A DNA stretch of 64,000 bases from Neurospora tetrasperma FGSC 2508 (lineage: Eukaryota > Ascomycota > Sordariomycetes > Sordariales > Sordariaceae). A model generated the notes under the pieces. The model saw only the letters and a program-made list of their open reading frames with translations. It did not search any database and was not told where the DNA came from. The translations under genes were made by a program, and so were the position numbers. This document shows positions 34,500 to 45,470 of this stretch, one piece after another (position 1 is the stretch's first letter; each line of letters begins with the position of its first letter). The stretch is taken from positions 1,605,887-1,669,886 of the forward strand of contig NW_009799100.1 in NCBI RefSeq assembly GCF_000213175.1, written 5' to 3'.

Positions 34500-35862
34500 T
34501 TTAGGTGATGTCCATGGTTTTGTGGATGTTTTTGTGACACATTTAGTTGGGGGGGGGGGGGGGGGGTTTGGGGGGAGGGAAATACTGGGGGTGGTGCGTT
34601 TTGAGAAAGACCTGTGATACCCTGGGAGGAACAAAAAAAAGATTTTGGATTAAAAAAAAAAGGGCAAGAGCGAGATGTTCTGGTTCGAGTCAAGGGCTGA
34701 AAACGGTTGGTTGTTGAAGACGCTGGTTGAATATTAGTAAGTGCCCTTCTTCAGTTGCTCAAGTTGATGGACATGTCTGTCCGTTACCTCTCTATCATGG
34801 GGACGTTTAAATATTGTGAAGGTATGTCTGATGCCTCAATGCCAACACATTACACACTGAAGGCTAACGGAGACCACGATTGCGATGTCAGTGACTTATT
34901 TTCGTCCTTTCACCCATGTTCCTCACAAAACAAGACATATCACTGAAATATAGCATACTATATACATGGCTATTTATGTGCGCACAATGATCTTACTCTA
35001 TTTGGGGTATCATGAGATCTACAATGTTACTGCTAAGTACGCTTCGCCACGCAATGTGCAACGTCTTGGAGGGCGAGAAGATAAAAAAGCACAAACTAAA
35101 TGGCTGGCGATGCTCCCGTCTGGAAATGCAGATCAGATACCAACAAATCCGCTTTATACTCGCTCAAAAAAAGAAATAAAACAATAACAATGCAACGACG
35201 CTGAATGTAACCAGCGTTTCTCTTTCGGTTTTGCCTCTTTTGAAAGAAGGAAATACCAGATGAACGCTCACGCCACGCCAATGATGCCAACGTGTGTTAG
35301 TGAATCGTCATCCTCCTCTCCACCTCTTTGACTTTTTGTTACCTTTCCGCAAGCTGGGAAGAAGATTTCGCTTCAACGACTTCACAGAAACCGTAGCATA
35401 TGAACGACATTGCTGACGTCTGAAGGAGATGCCATGAAACAGGAACCAACGAGTCATCAACGAAGATAACTTGGACTGACAAGATACCTTCTCTCGTCCA
35501 GCCCCATCCACCAGATCAGGCTTGCCAAGGCCGATATCTAGTTTCCCTTGACCGAAACGCAGCATCATTGGCATGGTGAAGCGTTACGAAGATCGGAGCG
35601 AGCATCACATCACCCGATCAAACATCCTCTGCACGGTTGGAATCAGGATCCATTCCAGGCGGCCTAGGTTCCGCAACCCGGTCAGAAACCGGGTCTATGA
35701 GGACCGAACCCGTATTAGGGGGAGGTGGAAGCGGAAGCCAAGGATGCCATGGACTAGATGTACCACCTCCACGAAGTCAACCCCGTTCATGTCCCCAGCA
35801 GGTACTTGCTGTCCAGAAGGCCGTGCAGCTACCTGACCTTGGTGATCCGGTGTCTCTGGCGC
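34500..35862. other. Intergenic region between convergent DCC1-like and RBR genes
   Basis: About 1.4 kb between two 3' ends. It contains an 18-G run (34549-34566). No gene or RNA is supported. Confidence 0.45.
34549..34566. repeat. Poly-G run of 18
   Basis: Eighteen consecutive G, 50 nt after the DCC1-like stop codon, followed by TTTGGGGGGAGGG. It could form a G-quadruplex and is a likely site of sequencing or length variation. Confidence 0.9.
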
Positions 35863-38800
35863 CTATTCATCAGCAGTAAGATCGACAACAGGCACCTGCT
35901 GTCTAGGAGGAACTGCTACTACCGGGGCTCGGCCAAGGCTTCGCACGTTGACGCCCGGGTTTGGTATATTGTTGGCGGCCACAGGAGGAGGATGGGCGGC
36001 CAGCCTTGGCGCAGCGAGTTGCGCCATTTGGGGCAGACCAAATCCATCGTTCGGGGGAAGGGGGCCAAGGCCGAGGCCAAGGAGACCTGGCCCGCCCGGA
36101 TTCCAGTGTGGAACATTGGCCGGGAAATGCGCGTTAAGCATGTAGTGATGGTCATTATGGTTGTGATGGAGGACCTGGTTTCCAACCCCCGGAAACGCCT
36201 GTGGTGCCTGACCTGGATTGGGAGCAGGATTGAGGGCAGGATTAGCATGGGGGTTGGGATGGATACCAAGGGCAGCATAGCCTGCATGTCCTGGGTTCAT
36301 TCCTTGGTTGGGGTAGCCGTTGGCCACTTGGCCATGTTGTGGCTGAACCGGTCCTCGGTTCCTCTGGGCTGCCAGTTGTGCGTATCGGCGCCCCCACCTC
36401 TCCATAACCCGGTCCCGCACTGGTCCCGGCGGCAGTCCTAGTCTTACGTCTATGGCAGAAGCAAAGTCAGTCGAGCATTCGCATGCTGGATGGGAAGCAA
36501 GGTCTCGAAGAGGACAAAATACTGACACTGCTGTAGAAGATCGGCTTCGCCTCCCACGGGCTGCACATGTGCATGTGCAGCTCCTGGCATGCCTGGCTGG
36601 GCCTGATTTGGCCCACCCACTTGGGGTTGCGCTACTATACCACCCGCAAGCGCATGCCGAAGACGAGCCGGACCCTGACCGGGGTAGGCTACAGCAACAC
36701 GCACACCGTTAGGATGAGCATGCTGCTGCCGTTTCGGAAAAAGCTTCTCATCAAACTTGATTTCAAGCTCCTTAGCATCAATGCTGGGGTCCGCTTCCAG
36801 TAGCTTCTTTCGTTCCCTTTCCTCAGCTTCCCGAGCCTCCTTGTCGTGAATATCATCCAACGACTGCTGTTCAAAGAGAGGGCAGTTGCCCTTTCTACCA
36901 CCTCTGTTCACATCGTCAAAGTGGTTATAATCGCAAGGCTGCCTACAAACGTAGCATTGCATGGCTCTGCATCTGGGACAAGTCATCTTGTTGCAACCGC
37001 TTTCTTTGATGAATCGGTTATTGCCTACGCCGGTTAGCCTGAGTTAGACGATCAGAGGAAATTCCAATGAAGACTCACATTTGTAGCACTCCCGTATCAT
37101 AGCCAATGATCTGGCCTCCTCGAGTTTCCGCTTGGCGTCCTCGCCCTTATTACGGGCTGCTTCAGCCATGGCCTCGTCGCAAGACTTGCCGATGTGAGTT
37201 TCTTGACGGCAACGTCGGCAGCTTTTGACCCCACACTCCGGTTGTTGGCACTCGAACTCCCAGTTGACCTCCACTGGGGGATACTCCGCAGCATAGTTGC
37301 AAAATGGACAAGTCTCCAGGCCCTCGATACCAGCACGTCGAATGCTGTCATTTTGCTCGATTTGGTCCAGGGTACGCTTCAGGCGGTCATCCAGGAATAG
37401 GTCTTTTTGATCTCTGGAAAAAGTTGCTTCGCAGCCATCCATAGACATGCAACCTAGATGATACCGCTGCTGTCCAATCTGATTTTCCGCTTGCCGCCGA
37501 GCGCAGTCGTAGCAGAACCAGTGAGCAGTGTCACCATCGCAGTGCACCATGCGATTGTAGGGAAGTTCGTCAAAACAACACCCGCATTCGGTGATGGCAC
37601 CTTCCGCCTTTGCGTTTTCGAAGTTTTTCTTGTCTTCCCTCTCCTGGGCTTCTTTGGCGGCGTCCTTGGCTAGTTTTGCTGAACATACCTCCTGCGCTGC
37701 GAGAAATTCTTGCTGTGCCTCTCTGCCGGGTAGAGTGATATCTTCTTTATCGATTGCTACCTCTTCGATGTTGTTCTTGTGTCTGGGATACAATTTCCTG
37801 CGAAAGGTGACACCATGCGGTTTCGAAAAATCCTCATGTAGGGCTGAGTACGTTTGATAGACCGAAGAGTTGTGCGTTAACATTGCTTCCTCGATGTCGC
37901 CTACATATGCTTTGGGAAAAGCTTCCCTGAGAAGTAGCCGGCTGGTCCAGGATTAGTTATGGCTTCAACTTTCGGGTGTGAATGGGTAAAATCCAGACTT
38001 GTCTCCAGAGTCTAGCGACGATTGAGAGACTCACCAGACGCGGCTATAATTGTGGTCTCTATGGTGTTGGGATACACGGCCCTCATATTTTTCGTGCAAT
38101 TTTTGCAGCTTCGACTCTTTCGCGTTGTCGCCGACATCCGCATCGTCTCGTTTTCTTTTCTTGACGCGTCTTGGATATTTGGTGCCGTTGCCTTCTTCCT
38201 CCAAGATACGATTAAGGAACAGTTCTGAATCCCATCCGCATGCATGACCCTGCTGCTGGGCGTAATCTGGACAAACATCCGGTAGAAGGCTTATAACTGT
38301 GGCCAGAAACGTGTCCTGGTCACGTTGTGGCCCTTGTTCTGGCACCGGTAGTACAGCAGGGGGTGGCCAACCGTCGTCGACGAAAACCCTGCCCAGGAAA
38401 TTAGTATCTTTATATCTCTCGCAACGAAACCATGTCTCTGAATGATGATGTGGAAGAGGTTGTCTCCAGCCTGTCCCGTCTTCTTTTTCCTTGGAACTTT
38501 CGCCCTGATTCGAGTGAGTGAGTATAACGGGATTTAAGAGTGTGAACATGGCTAAAGGGCACCGAGGTAGGTTTACGCCTACGGTGGTGATAACGACGAG
38601 GAAAAGAAAAAGAAAACAGAAGGGCGCTTTTGGTAATATTAGTGAGCGGGGGATGGGTGTGTTGACCACTTTGAATAGCGAGACCAGATGTGGAAGTTGT
38701 GTTGTATGAATGGTGAGGAGAGAAGATGGTCGTAGTCTTGCCCAAAGATAGTAGACCAGGCGAAAATGATCCAGATACCGGCTAAGAACAGGACAACGAG

Positions 38801-39154
38801 GTGCTTCGTTGGAACCCAATTCTGCATGTAATGGAACGTGAAGCCTGAGAGAGAATCTCCCAATGTGCGCGAAGTGAAGTGTATCTGGTTGAGAAGTCCA
38901 CCCACCCCGCAAAGAGAATGAAACATCGGGGATGCGGCTCAAAACTTGGTCAGATGCATGGTAGTCGGGAGCGACGTCAGGTCGATCTGGTGGTTCGACA
39001 TGGCCAAGATCTGAGAGTGGGTAAACCACCGGTACATGATCAAGGCATGAAGAGAGAATGAACACGAACGAGAATAAGAACAAGGCGTGATGGGGAAAGA
39101 TCATGGTGGTCCGTGAACACAAATTGGAGTAACTCACGGGTTAGAGGCACTCAT
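35863..39154 (-). CDS. RNF216/TRIAD3-like RBR E3 ubiquitin ligase
   Basis: Proposed exons: 39154-39138, 38388-38035, 37941-37079, 37024-36527 and 36449-35863, in phase, giving 772 residues. The N-terminus (MSASNP-VFVDDGW) leads to a helical, possibly CUE-like region. RING1 starts at about residue 243 (ECGCCFDELPYNRMVHC), followed by IBR Cys pairs (CPFCNYAAEYPP; CQQPECGVKSCRRC). RING2 has CYKCNNRFIKESGCNKMTC with the predicted catalytic Cys at about 422. A coiled basic segment and a long Pro/Asn/His-rich tail follow. The last residues, VPVVDLTADE, look like a SUMO-interaction motif. RBR ligases pass ubiquitin through a RING2 thioester. Intron 1 is 749 nt, so the first 6 codons are less sure. 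One donor is GTCAGT, also used in ATP19. Confidence 0.83.
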
Positions 39155-41298
39155 GGCTCAGGCTTTGCTTCGCCAGGTAGTTCGATACGTGCTGACGACG
39201 AAAAGACGCAAGTTGGCGAAGCTGCAGGAATAGCGAGGCGGAACATGTGCCGGGCAGCTTGCGTGGAGCAGGTTCTATTTTCTCCCCCGAATTCGAGGAA
39301 ATCAATATGTCCCAGCCTGTGGCTTGCGAGTGAATCCCGTCGGTGTCGCCTCGGCTCGTCCGAGGTGTTCGTGAATGTTGTGATTAGGCGGGTGAGTCGA
39401 AGGTTGCAGGTTAGTCTCGTACGATCCGCCCGGTTCGGTGTTTGAGGTTTTTGAGAGCATAAGTTGAACACTTGTATACAGGTTGACGAAGTCCCATCAC
39501 AGCCCCATGGTCCGATGATGGGCAGGAAAGCAGGATGCAAGCGACTGTTTGGAGATATAATGAAGCGAAGGTTCAGATGGAATGCTCTTGGTTAGCGGGC
39601 GCACCAGAGAGGCGACATGGCACTTCAGATTTTTTTTTTGAAAAGCCTGGAAGCGTCGGGCGGTGTCGCTCTTGAATTGGGAATTAAACGAGGCCCAAAT
39701 CAACCATGCGGCGGCAATTGCGTTGGACGCGAGCTGTGTCGCAAATGATGGATGATGAATCTAGCCAGTCGTGGAGAGGACTAGATGCGCCAGCGGCAGG
39801 CGGCCAGCAAACCCATACATCGGGTCCGGTTGAGTGAGGCCTTCCCCAGTCTCCGCCTACTGCCGAACGTGCTGAGCGTGGACCTTGATGACAGGATCGG
39901 ACAGTGTGAGCAAGCGACACGTTGCCAGGCCACCGTCACCCGTTCATGCGGCTGCCGAGGCAAACGAGTGACCAACGAGTTAACCTCCACCGTCCCGTCG
40001 GGAAGCGACAAGATTATGAAGCTGAAGTGCCCGACGGTGCAAGCCAAGAAAAGGCAACCTGAATTGACCGAAATCCATACAACGCTGCCGGGTCAAACAA
40101 AAAGTACACAATTGAAGAGTGCAAGTGCCTAAAAAACACAGGCGAAGCTGGAACCTGTGTGGACATGGACTCGCCAACTGAACAGGGCAGGCACATTTTA
40201 CTTTGAACTGCCCCTGCATTGGTTCCTTCCTTCACTTTGAATGCTCCATCCCGGTTAAACCAACAAAAAAATCGTAAATACGTACCACCCAACTCGTCGT
40301 TCCCCCATGCTTGACGCCTCTTATCTATTGAAGAATCAGACCTCCCGTTCTTCTTTGAGTGTTTCGGGCAGGGTGTGTGTCAATACCCAGGAAGGAATAC
40401 CTGGGTCACCTGGCTGCCTGGCCTAGTTTGTGCAGTTGTTGGACGCCAGCGAAACGGGGTCAGATCATTAGAATCGTCCTCCCACCCCCAATACTCCATT
40501 GACTTCGGTCGGAGTCGATCAACCTGGGTTGAGTGTGAGTTAAACTGGCGGTAGCTTCCGGGACAAAGCTTGCGTAATTGCGATGAAGGCTTAATGACCA
40601 AAGACAGTTGTGATTATGGTGTAAGATTGATACTAATGCACTCAGCTTGTAGAACAATAGGTATGGACAGTTCGGTTCAAAGAAGAGGCCGTACGAAGTG
40701 CCGAGATAAAACACCCCAAGCCGGTTAGACTTGTATTTGTGGTGGGGCACCACCCAAATCCACACGTAATGTACAATCCAATACTGGTTTGATTGTTAGC
40801 TCGAGACCTCGGGTCAACTTCCCTTGGCGTGTGCATGATGTGAATATGCTGGTTTTTAAGATAAATTACACCATATTCTTCCTTAGTAATACTTTTCGGA
40901 TTCATACTTGGTCATTAATTGCATCCATAACAATTTCAAAGACCTCTCGTAACATACAACGCAGCAACTAGATTGCCGTAGTTTCTAGTCACATCCGCTA
41001 TCGAGAGCCAGGCCGCCCAACCCACCTCTTCACAACACTGCATGCGAGCAAGACGGAGGTCACCATCATTCAATCCTCTAGACCAGATCAGATTGCAAAC
41101 CAGTACCATATCAACTATGGCCGAACTCTCACACTGCCCAACTATGATGTATGTGACAATATTACAAAAGCTCCGTCATAATATTCGGTGGTTAAGTGAT
41201 AGAAGCAAGTGGGTATCTACGCAAAGGGCAGCTCAGCTACTACCTCTGAACGCTGCCATATCGGTACCTACCTAGGTAGCACGATATGACCTTCCCGC
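39155..41298. other. Intergenic region, RAD4 3' side to RBR gene 5' side
   Basis: About 2.1 kb. It includes the RBR promoter and the RAD4 3' flank. Open frames here lack codon bias or family features. No RNA gene was recognised. Confidence 0.45.
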
Positions 41299-44200
41299 TC
41301 AGAAATCCTCTTCATCATCCTCCAAATCTGACAATTCCGAATCTTCATCTTCGTCCTCGTCCTCATCCTCACTTGAAGGGACATTGCGCCTCGTTCTCCT
41401 TCGCGAACCTGAAATACTCGCCTTCGCCTTGGCAGCAGCCGCCTTGCGCTTGGGTTTCGTGCTCATCACCACGGAGTCTTTCTTCTTTGCCGGTTGATCC
41501 CCGTTACCCTCTTCCTCGCCGTGATCCACCTCAAGTGTATCCTCCCCATCCTCATCATCCTCATCTACCACCGGGAAGAAAGAGGACCTCAGATGGCTAT
41601 CCCTTTCTTCATCCTCCACCTCAAAGCCTTCGGGCAAAAACCCACCGCCGCCCATTTCCTCATCTTCACCTATTTCCGCTTCGGCTTCAGATAACTCCCG
41701 AATCTCCGCCCCTCCGCTTCCATGCCTTCCAAAGACCTCCACCTCATCACCCACATGCCCATAATCCTGCTTAATTCTCTCAACAATCCGCATCCCCATC
41801 AAAAGCTTCCTCCACATTCCCAACGCCGCCTTCCGTCGCTTCTCATCCTCCTTCCTCTTCTTCTCGGCCTCATCCTTGGCCACCTCCTCCATCACCTGAT
41901 CATGATGCTCCTCGGCAATAACAACCCCCTGAATCACCGGCACCGCCATCCTGTTTCCAAACTCAAAGTCCACCACCGCCTCCGCGTAGTCGATGCCCAA
42001 CCGCTTGCACACCCGCATCGCGCCGCGGTATGGCACGTGCACCGCTCCCTGAGGGCACATGTGCTCGGCAAATAAATCAATGTTGCCGTACTCGTTCTTG
42101 GGTATGACGCCGTTTTCGATGGGCGGCGGGATGATCCAATCCGTCTGGTCGAAGCTGTATAATCCCTGCAGCACTTTCTGGCCTGTAAGCCGCTCGGCTT
42201 CCGCAATCTCTCGTCGCCGGTTGTTCGTTGCTGCTCGATAAGGGACGCGCTTGAGCGGTTGCTCGCCGGGAAGGGGAGCTCGCCCTTGCTTGTGCCAGGT
42301 TTCGGCGCTCTTGACGTGGACTACGTCCTTGCGGGAGTAGACGGGCTCGTCTTGGGTGGCGGCCGTGGTGGTCGCCGCTTTTTTGCTGCTGCCGCTGCTG
42401 CTGCCTTTGTTCCTGAACATCTTGACTGGTCGCGCGTTGGGCAGGAGTGCTTCCTCGCGCTTGAGGTGTCGCTCGAGGACGAACTCTTTGGATTGCTTGT
42501 AGTACTGTAGAGTCTCTTGGCCCTCTTTAACTTCCTTCTTCTCGGGCTTGGCTGGCTTCAGGTCCGTCGCGTTTTCTTCTAGATCGACGTCGGTCATGGC
42601 GGGCTTGCTCCTGCCGCCTCGAGCGTAGCCTTTCATCACGGTCTGGAACCAGTCGTGCATTTCGTACCTCGCTACCTTGCCATGCTTGTTGTAAACGGGA
42701 ACTTTCTCCATGGGAATCCTCATGCCTTTTGTGCGCCCAGGCAAGGTTTGTCGCTTGAGGTAGCGCACTGTGACATCCTTTGCTGTGCCGTCTGGCGAGT
42801 AACCCACGACGTAGGCCATGACCTGCTTGGCCTTGTCCGCTTTGCTACCACGTGGCTCCAGAGACTCGATCAACTCCCTATTCGTGCCAATGATGGATTT
42901 CACGATGGGGTCAACTGGTCGGTACTTCTTGGTGACTGGGGAGAGAACCTCAGTCCAGTAATGGGGGAACTCCAGGTCCTTGTCGTAGACTTTATTCTTC
43001 ATTCGCGGTGTTGGTTCGGGCTCGTGATCACTAATGACTAGATCGTCATCACTGTCTGCTGCTATGAGCTCTGAGTTAGACCTTTGGATCTTCGTTGTCT
43101 TACGGCTTGCACCTCGTCTTGTAGATCTCCCCGATGCCTGAGTTGTAACGGTCTCTTTGGCCATACTCGTGGCTCCCATCTTCTTTTTTGGGGTCGATTT
43201 GTGATCTTCTTCCTTCTCCGGATCTGCCTCTTCTACTTTAGTCCAGCCGAACCCCAAGGGCTGTAGACTAGCTACCAACCTAGCCTCCAACCCCAGTCCC
43301 CTCAACAATGCTGTAAAAAGTTGAGCGCCAACATCACGACTCCCAGCGCATTCCGAAGCACACTCGCGAAAGTCTTCCAAACAGGCAATTCGCTCTCCAA
43401 ATCGTTCCGGTTGATGCTCCTCCTGGCTGAAGGCTTTCGTCAGGCGATCCAACCTCTCCAACGTCATGTACCCCCATTTCCGTAGCCCCGGTGCCGTGGT
43501 CCGAAACCGCTGCTTCCACCACGCGCTGAGGACTTTCATCAACCGAAACAGGGGATCGCCATGGCTCATATCCACCGCGCCCTTTTCAAGATGTTTCGCT
43601 GCTTGACCCCAGTCGCGCGACCTGTCCGCTTTGGCAGCATCTTTCCCTTTCGCCTGCGCCTTTCCTTTCACTTGCGCCCTCGTCTTCTTCTGGGCGGGTG
43701 ACTTCTTTTTAGTCGAAGCCTCAGTACCACCTCCATCAGGTACCACCACCTCCAACCCACTACTCCGCCTCCATCTATCCACCTCATCCCAAAGTTTCGG
43801 GGGAAGATGCGACAAAAGAATTCCTTGCACCTCTGGGTCGCACAGCCAAGTATTACGAACAGCGTTGTGCCAGAGAAGCAACTGCACGTGCACACAATGA
43901 GTCGAGACTCGTATCCTCCGCTCTAGCTTGGACGGTCCTTTCTTCCCTAGTGCGTTGGCAAGGGATATGCGCGTGTCGCGGATCAAAGTCAGTTCGAGGT
44001 CGCCAGCGGGTACTTCGGGAACGTTTGCTGTGGCTGATTGGGGCTGGTAGGGTTCGACATCTTCGAATTCAAGATCTTCGTCGTCATCCTCGTCTTCGTC
44101 CTCGCCTACTTGAACATTGTGTTTTTGTTTCTTGAGGACCGAAACGTCTTCAAAGTCGCCATCGGACAAGGATGAGAGAGAACTGGAGTCGTCATCGGAG

Positions 44201-44421
44201 CTCTCGTCAAGCGCCAATGCTGCGAGACTGGTCTTGGAAGACGAAGCGGGACTGGCGGTTGCGTCGAGGGCGTCGAAGAGGGTCGGCTTCCGAGGTGGAG
44301 CAGTCAATTTGGCGGCGTTGAGGTTCTCTTTTCCTTTTCGTCGCTTTGCATCGTTCTTCAGGTCGTTGGCTGGAGGGGGAGATTCATCGCGGACTCGCTT
44401 GCGGGGTACATAGGGGGGCAT
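41299..44421 (-). CDS. RAD4: RAD4/XPC nucleotide-excision-repair damage recogniser
   Basis: A single exon of 1040 residues, starting at the ATG of MPPYVPRKRVRDE. The acidic N-terminus is followed by a transglutaminase-like fold (about 220-500, with HCVHVQLLLWHNAVRN and GAQLFTALLRGLGLEARLV). Then come the BHD1-3 beta-hairpin domains: HYWTEVLSPVTKKYRPVDPI, the WHKQGR and EQPLKRVPYR segments, and GNIDLFAEHMCPQGAVHVPY with VCKRLGIDYAEAVVDFEF. RAD4/XPC with RAD23 finds helix-distorting lesions and recruits TFIIH. The C-terminus is acidic (DEDEDEDEDSELSDLEDDEE). Length and domain order are normal for a filamentous fungus. Confidence 0.93.
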   Translation of the reverse strand: MPPYVPRKRVRDESPPPANDLKNDAKRRKGKENLNAAKLTAPPRKPTLFDALDATASPASSSKTSLAALALDESSDDDSSSLSSLSDGDFEDVSVLKKQKHNVQVGEDEDEDDDEDLEFEDVEPYQPQSATANVPEVPAGDLELTLIRDTRISLANALGKKGPSKLERRIRVSTHCVHVQLLLWHNAVRNTWLCDPEVQGILLSHLPPKLWDEVDRWRRSSGLEVVVPDGGGTEASTKKKSPAQKKTRAQVKGKAQAKGKDAAKADRSRDWGQAAKHLEKGAVDMSHGDPLFRLMKVLSAWWKQRFRTTAPGLRKWGYMTLERLDRLTKAFSQEEHQPERFGERIACLEDFRECASECAGSRDVGAQLFTALLRGLGLEARLVASLQPLGFGWTKVEEADPEKEEDHKSTPKKKMGATSMAKETVTTQASGRSTRRGASRKTTKIQRSNSELIAADSDDDLVISDHEPEPTPRMKNKVYDKDLEFPHYWTEVLSPVTKKYRPVDPIVKSIIGTNRELIESLEPRGSKADKAKQVMAYVVGYSPDGTAKDVTVRYLKRQTLPGRTKGMRIPMEKVPVYNKHGKVARYEMHDWFQTVMKGYARGGRSKPAMTDVDLEENATDLKPAKPEKKEVKEGQETLQYYKQSKEFVLERHLKREEALLPNARPVKMFRNKGSSSGSSKKAATTTAATQDEPVYSRKDVVHVKSAETWHKQGRAPLPGEQPLKRVPYRAATNNRRREIAEAERLTGQKVLQGLYSFDQTDWIIPPPIENGVIPKNEYGNIDLFAEHMCPQGAVHVPYRGAMRVCKRLGIDYAEAVVDFEFGNRMAVPVIQGVVIAEEHHDQVMEEVAKDEAEKKRKEDEKRRKAALGMWRKLLMGMRIVERIKQDYGHVGDEVEVFGRHGSGGAEIRELSEAEAEIGEDEEMGGGGFLPEGFEVEDEERDSHLRSSFFPVVDEDDEDGEDTLEVDHGEEEGNGDQPAKKKDSVVMSTKPKRKAAAAKAKASISGSRRRTRRNVPSSEDEDEDEDEDSELSDLEDDEEDF

Positions 44422-44576
44422 GATGGGCAAGGTGCTGTGTCTCTTGACGACCGATCATATCGAGGGTCAAATGTGTTTGTTTGGGCTGTATTAGAATGTA
44501 TCCAACTACATCCAACGCCTCTATGTCGTCATCACAAGACGCGTTCGGCCTTGCGGATGGCAAACAAAGCTCAAGT

Positions 44577-44587
44577 ACCCTAACCCT
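44577..44587. promoter_or_regulatory. Telomere-type motif ACCCTAACCCT
   Basis: Almost two telomere repeats, 156 nt upstream of the RAD4 start codon. Confidence 0.4.
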
Positions 44588-45423
44588 GAATTTTGTGTGG
44601 TTGTGAATTTAGGTTCTTGCCTTTTACCAGTTGTTGTTCAGTTGCTTCAGTTTTCATTGCTTCGTATAGTCAAAATTGTAATAAAGCTTCAACGAAGGGG
44701 TTCTCGCTATAGAGAGACTATGTTCACCAAAGAAGACGCAAGGCAGGATGATTAGTGTAGATGGAAGACGGTAAGGAAGTGAAGATGGATTGTTTTGTTT
44801 CAGGGCAGGGGAACGACTGACATCACCACCTATGCTAGTGTAGAGTGACTTTACCCCACGAATTGCAGGCAGTGGACTCGCAGTGGACTTGGAGCGCTAC
44901 CAGTGCCGCCTCTGGTCAACCGGCAGGCAATCTGGGTTGTTGTTGCCCCTGTTGATTACCAGATCTCTCCACAACATCGGTGCATTCGAGACCCTTCCAG
45001 ATCCACCGTGCGGCGGCTGAAGGCAGCGGCTGACAGGGCCGCGAGGGCCGCTACGGCGCTGAAAGGCAGGCGATGCATGCGCAATGGACCCCCGAAGGCA
45101 ACAACAACGTCACGACAGCCACTGTTTACCTGTAAAAGGTACCTCTACCTTCTTCCCCTCGGCATCGTTTTTGGTGTACTTGCTTTGATCTGGTTTGTCA
45201 TCCATCCTCCAAGACCACGTCGCGTGACAGCCAAAGTCTATCACCAGCTTGCGAATCTTCAGACGACAACGACCCCTTTGCCACGCCTAAGCTATCTTTA
45301 GCTATTGTGTCACAAGCGAAGGCAGCATCGTCCTTACGACTTGGCAGGGGTGACCATCTACAACCTCGAGGCCTTCACAATCCAGGGGCACTTCATTATT
45401 ACCAATCCTCCATCGAACGCCCA

Positions 45424-45432
45424 TATATAAAA
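45424..45432 (+). promoter_or_regulatory. TATA box, CUZ1-like gene
   Basis: TATATAAAA about 40 nt before the ATG at 45471. This implies a very short leader, or an initiation site just before the start codon. Confidence 0.55.
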
Positions 45433-45470
45433 CTGCGTGAAGCTCGGCTTTGCCAACCCTCCTTCTCACC

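Larger units (their letters stand above)
44422..45470. promoter_or_regulatory. Divergent intergenic region RAD4 / CUZ1-like
   Basis: About 1.05 kb containing a telomere-type motif (44577) and a TATA box for the rightward gene (45424). One open frame (44903-45301) encodes a hydrophobic stretch but lacks other support. Confidence 0.5.

Noticed and set aside
34675-34700. B-box-like GGTTCGAGTC (possible tRNA)
   Set aside because: No A box or foldable acceptor stem is found upstream at the right distance.
39785-40132. Basic 115-codon frame between RBR and RAD4
   Set aside because: No conserved motif, and opposite-strand frames of similar length overlap it.
44903-45301. 132-codon frame with a hydrophobic stretch before the CUZ1-like gene
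   Set aside because: A possible membrane segment, but no codon bias, no homologue recognised, and the position fits a promoter region.
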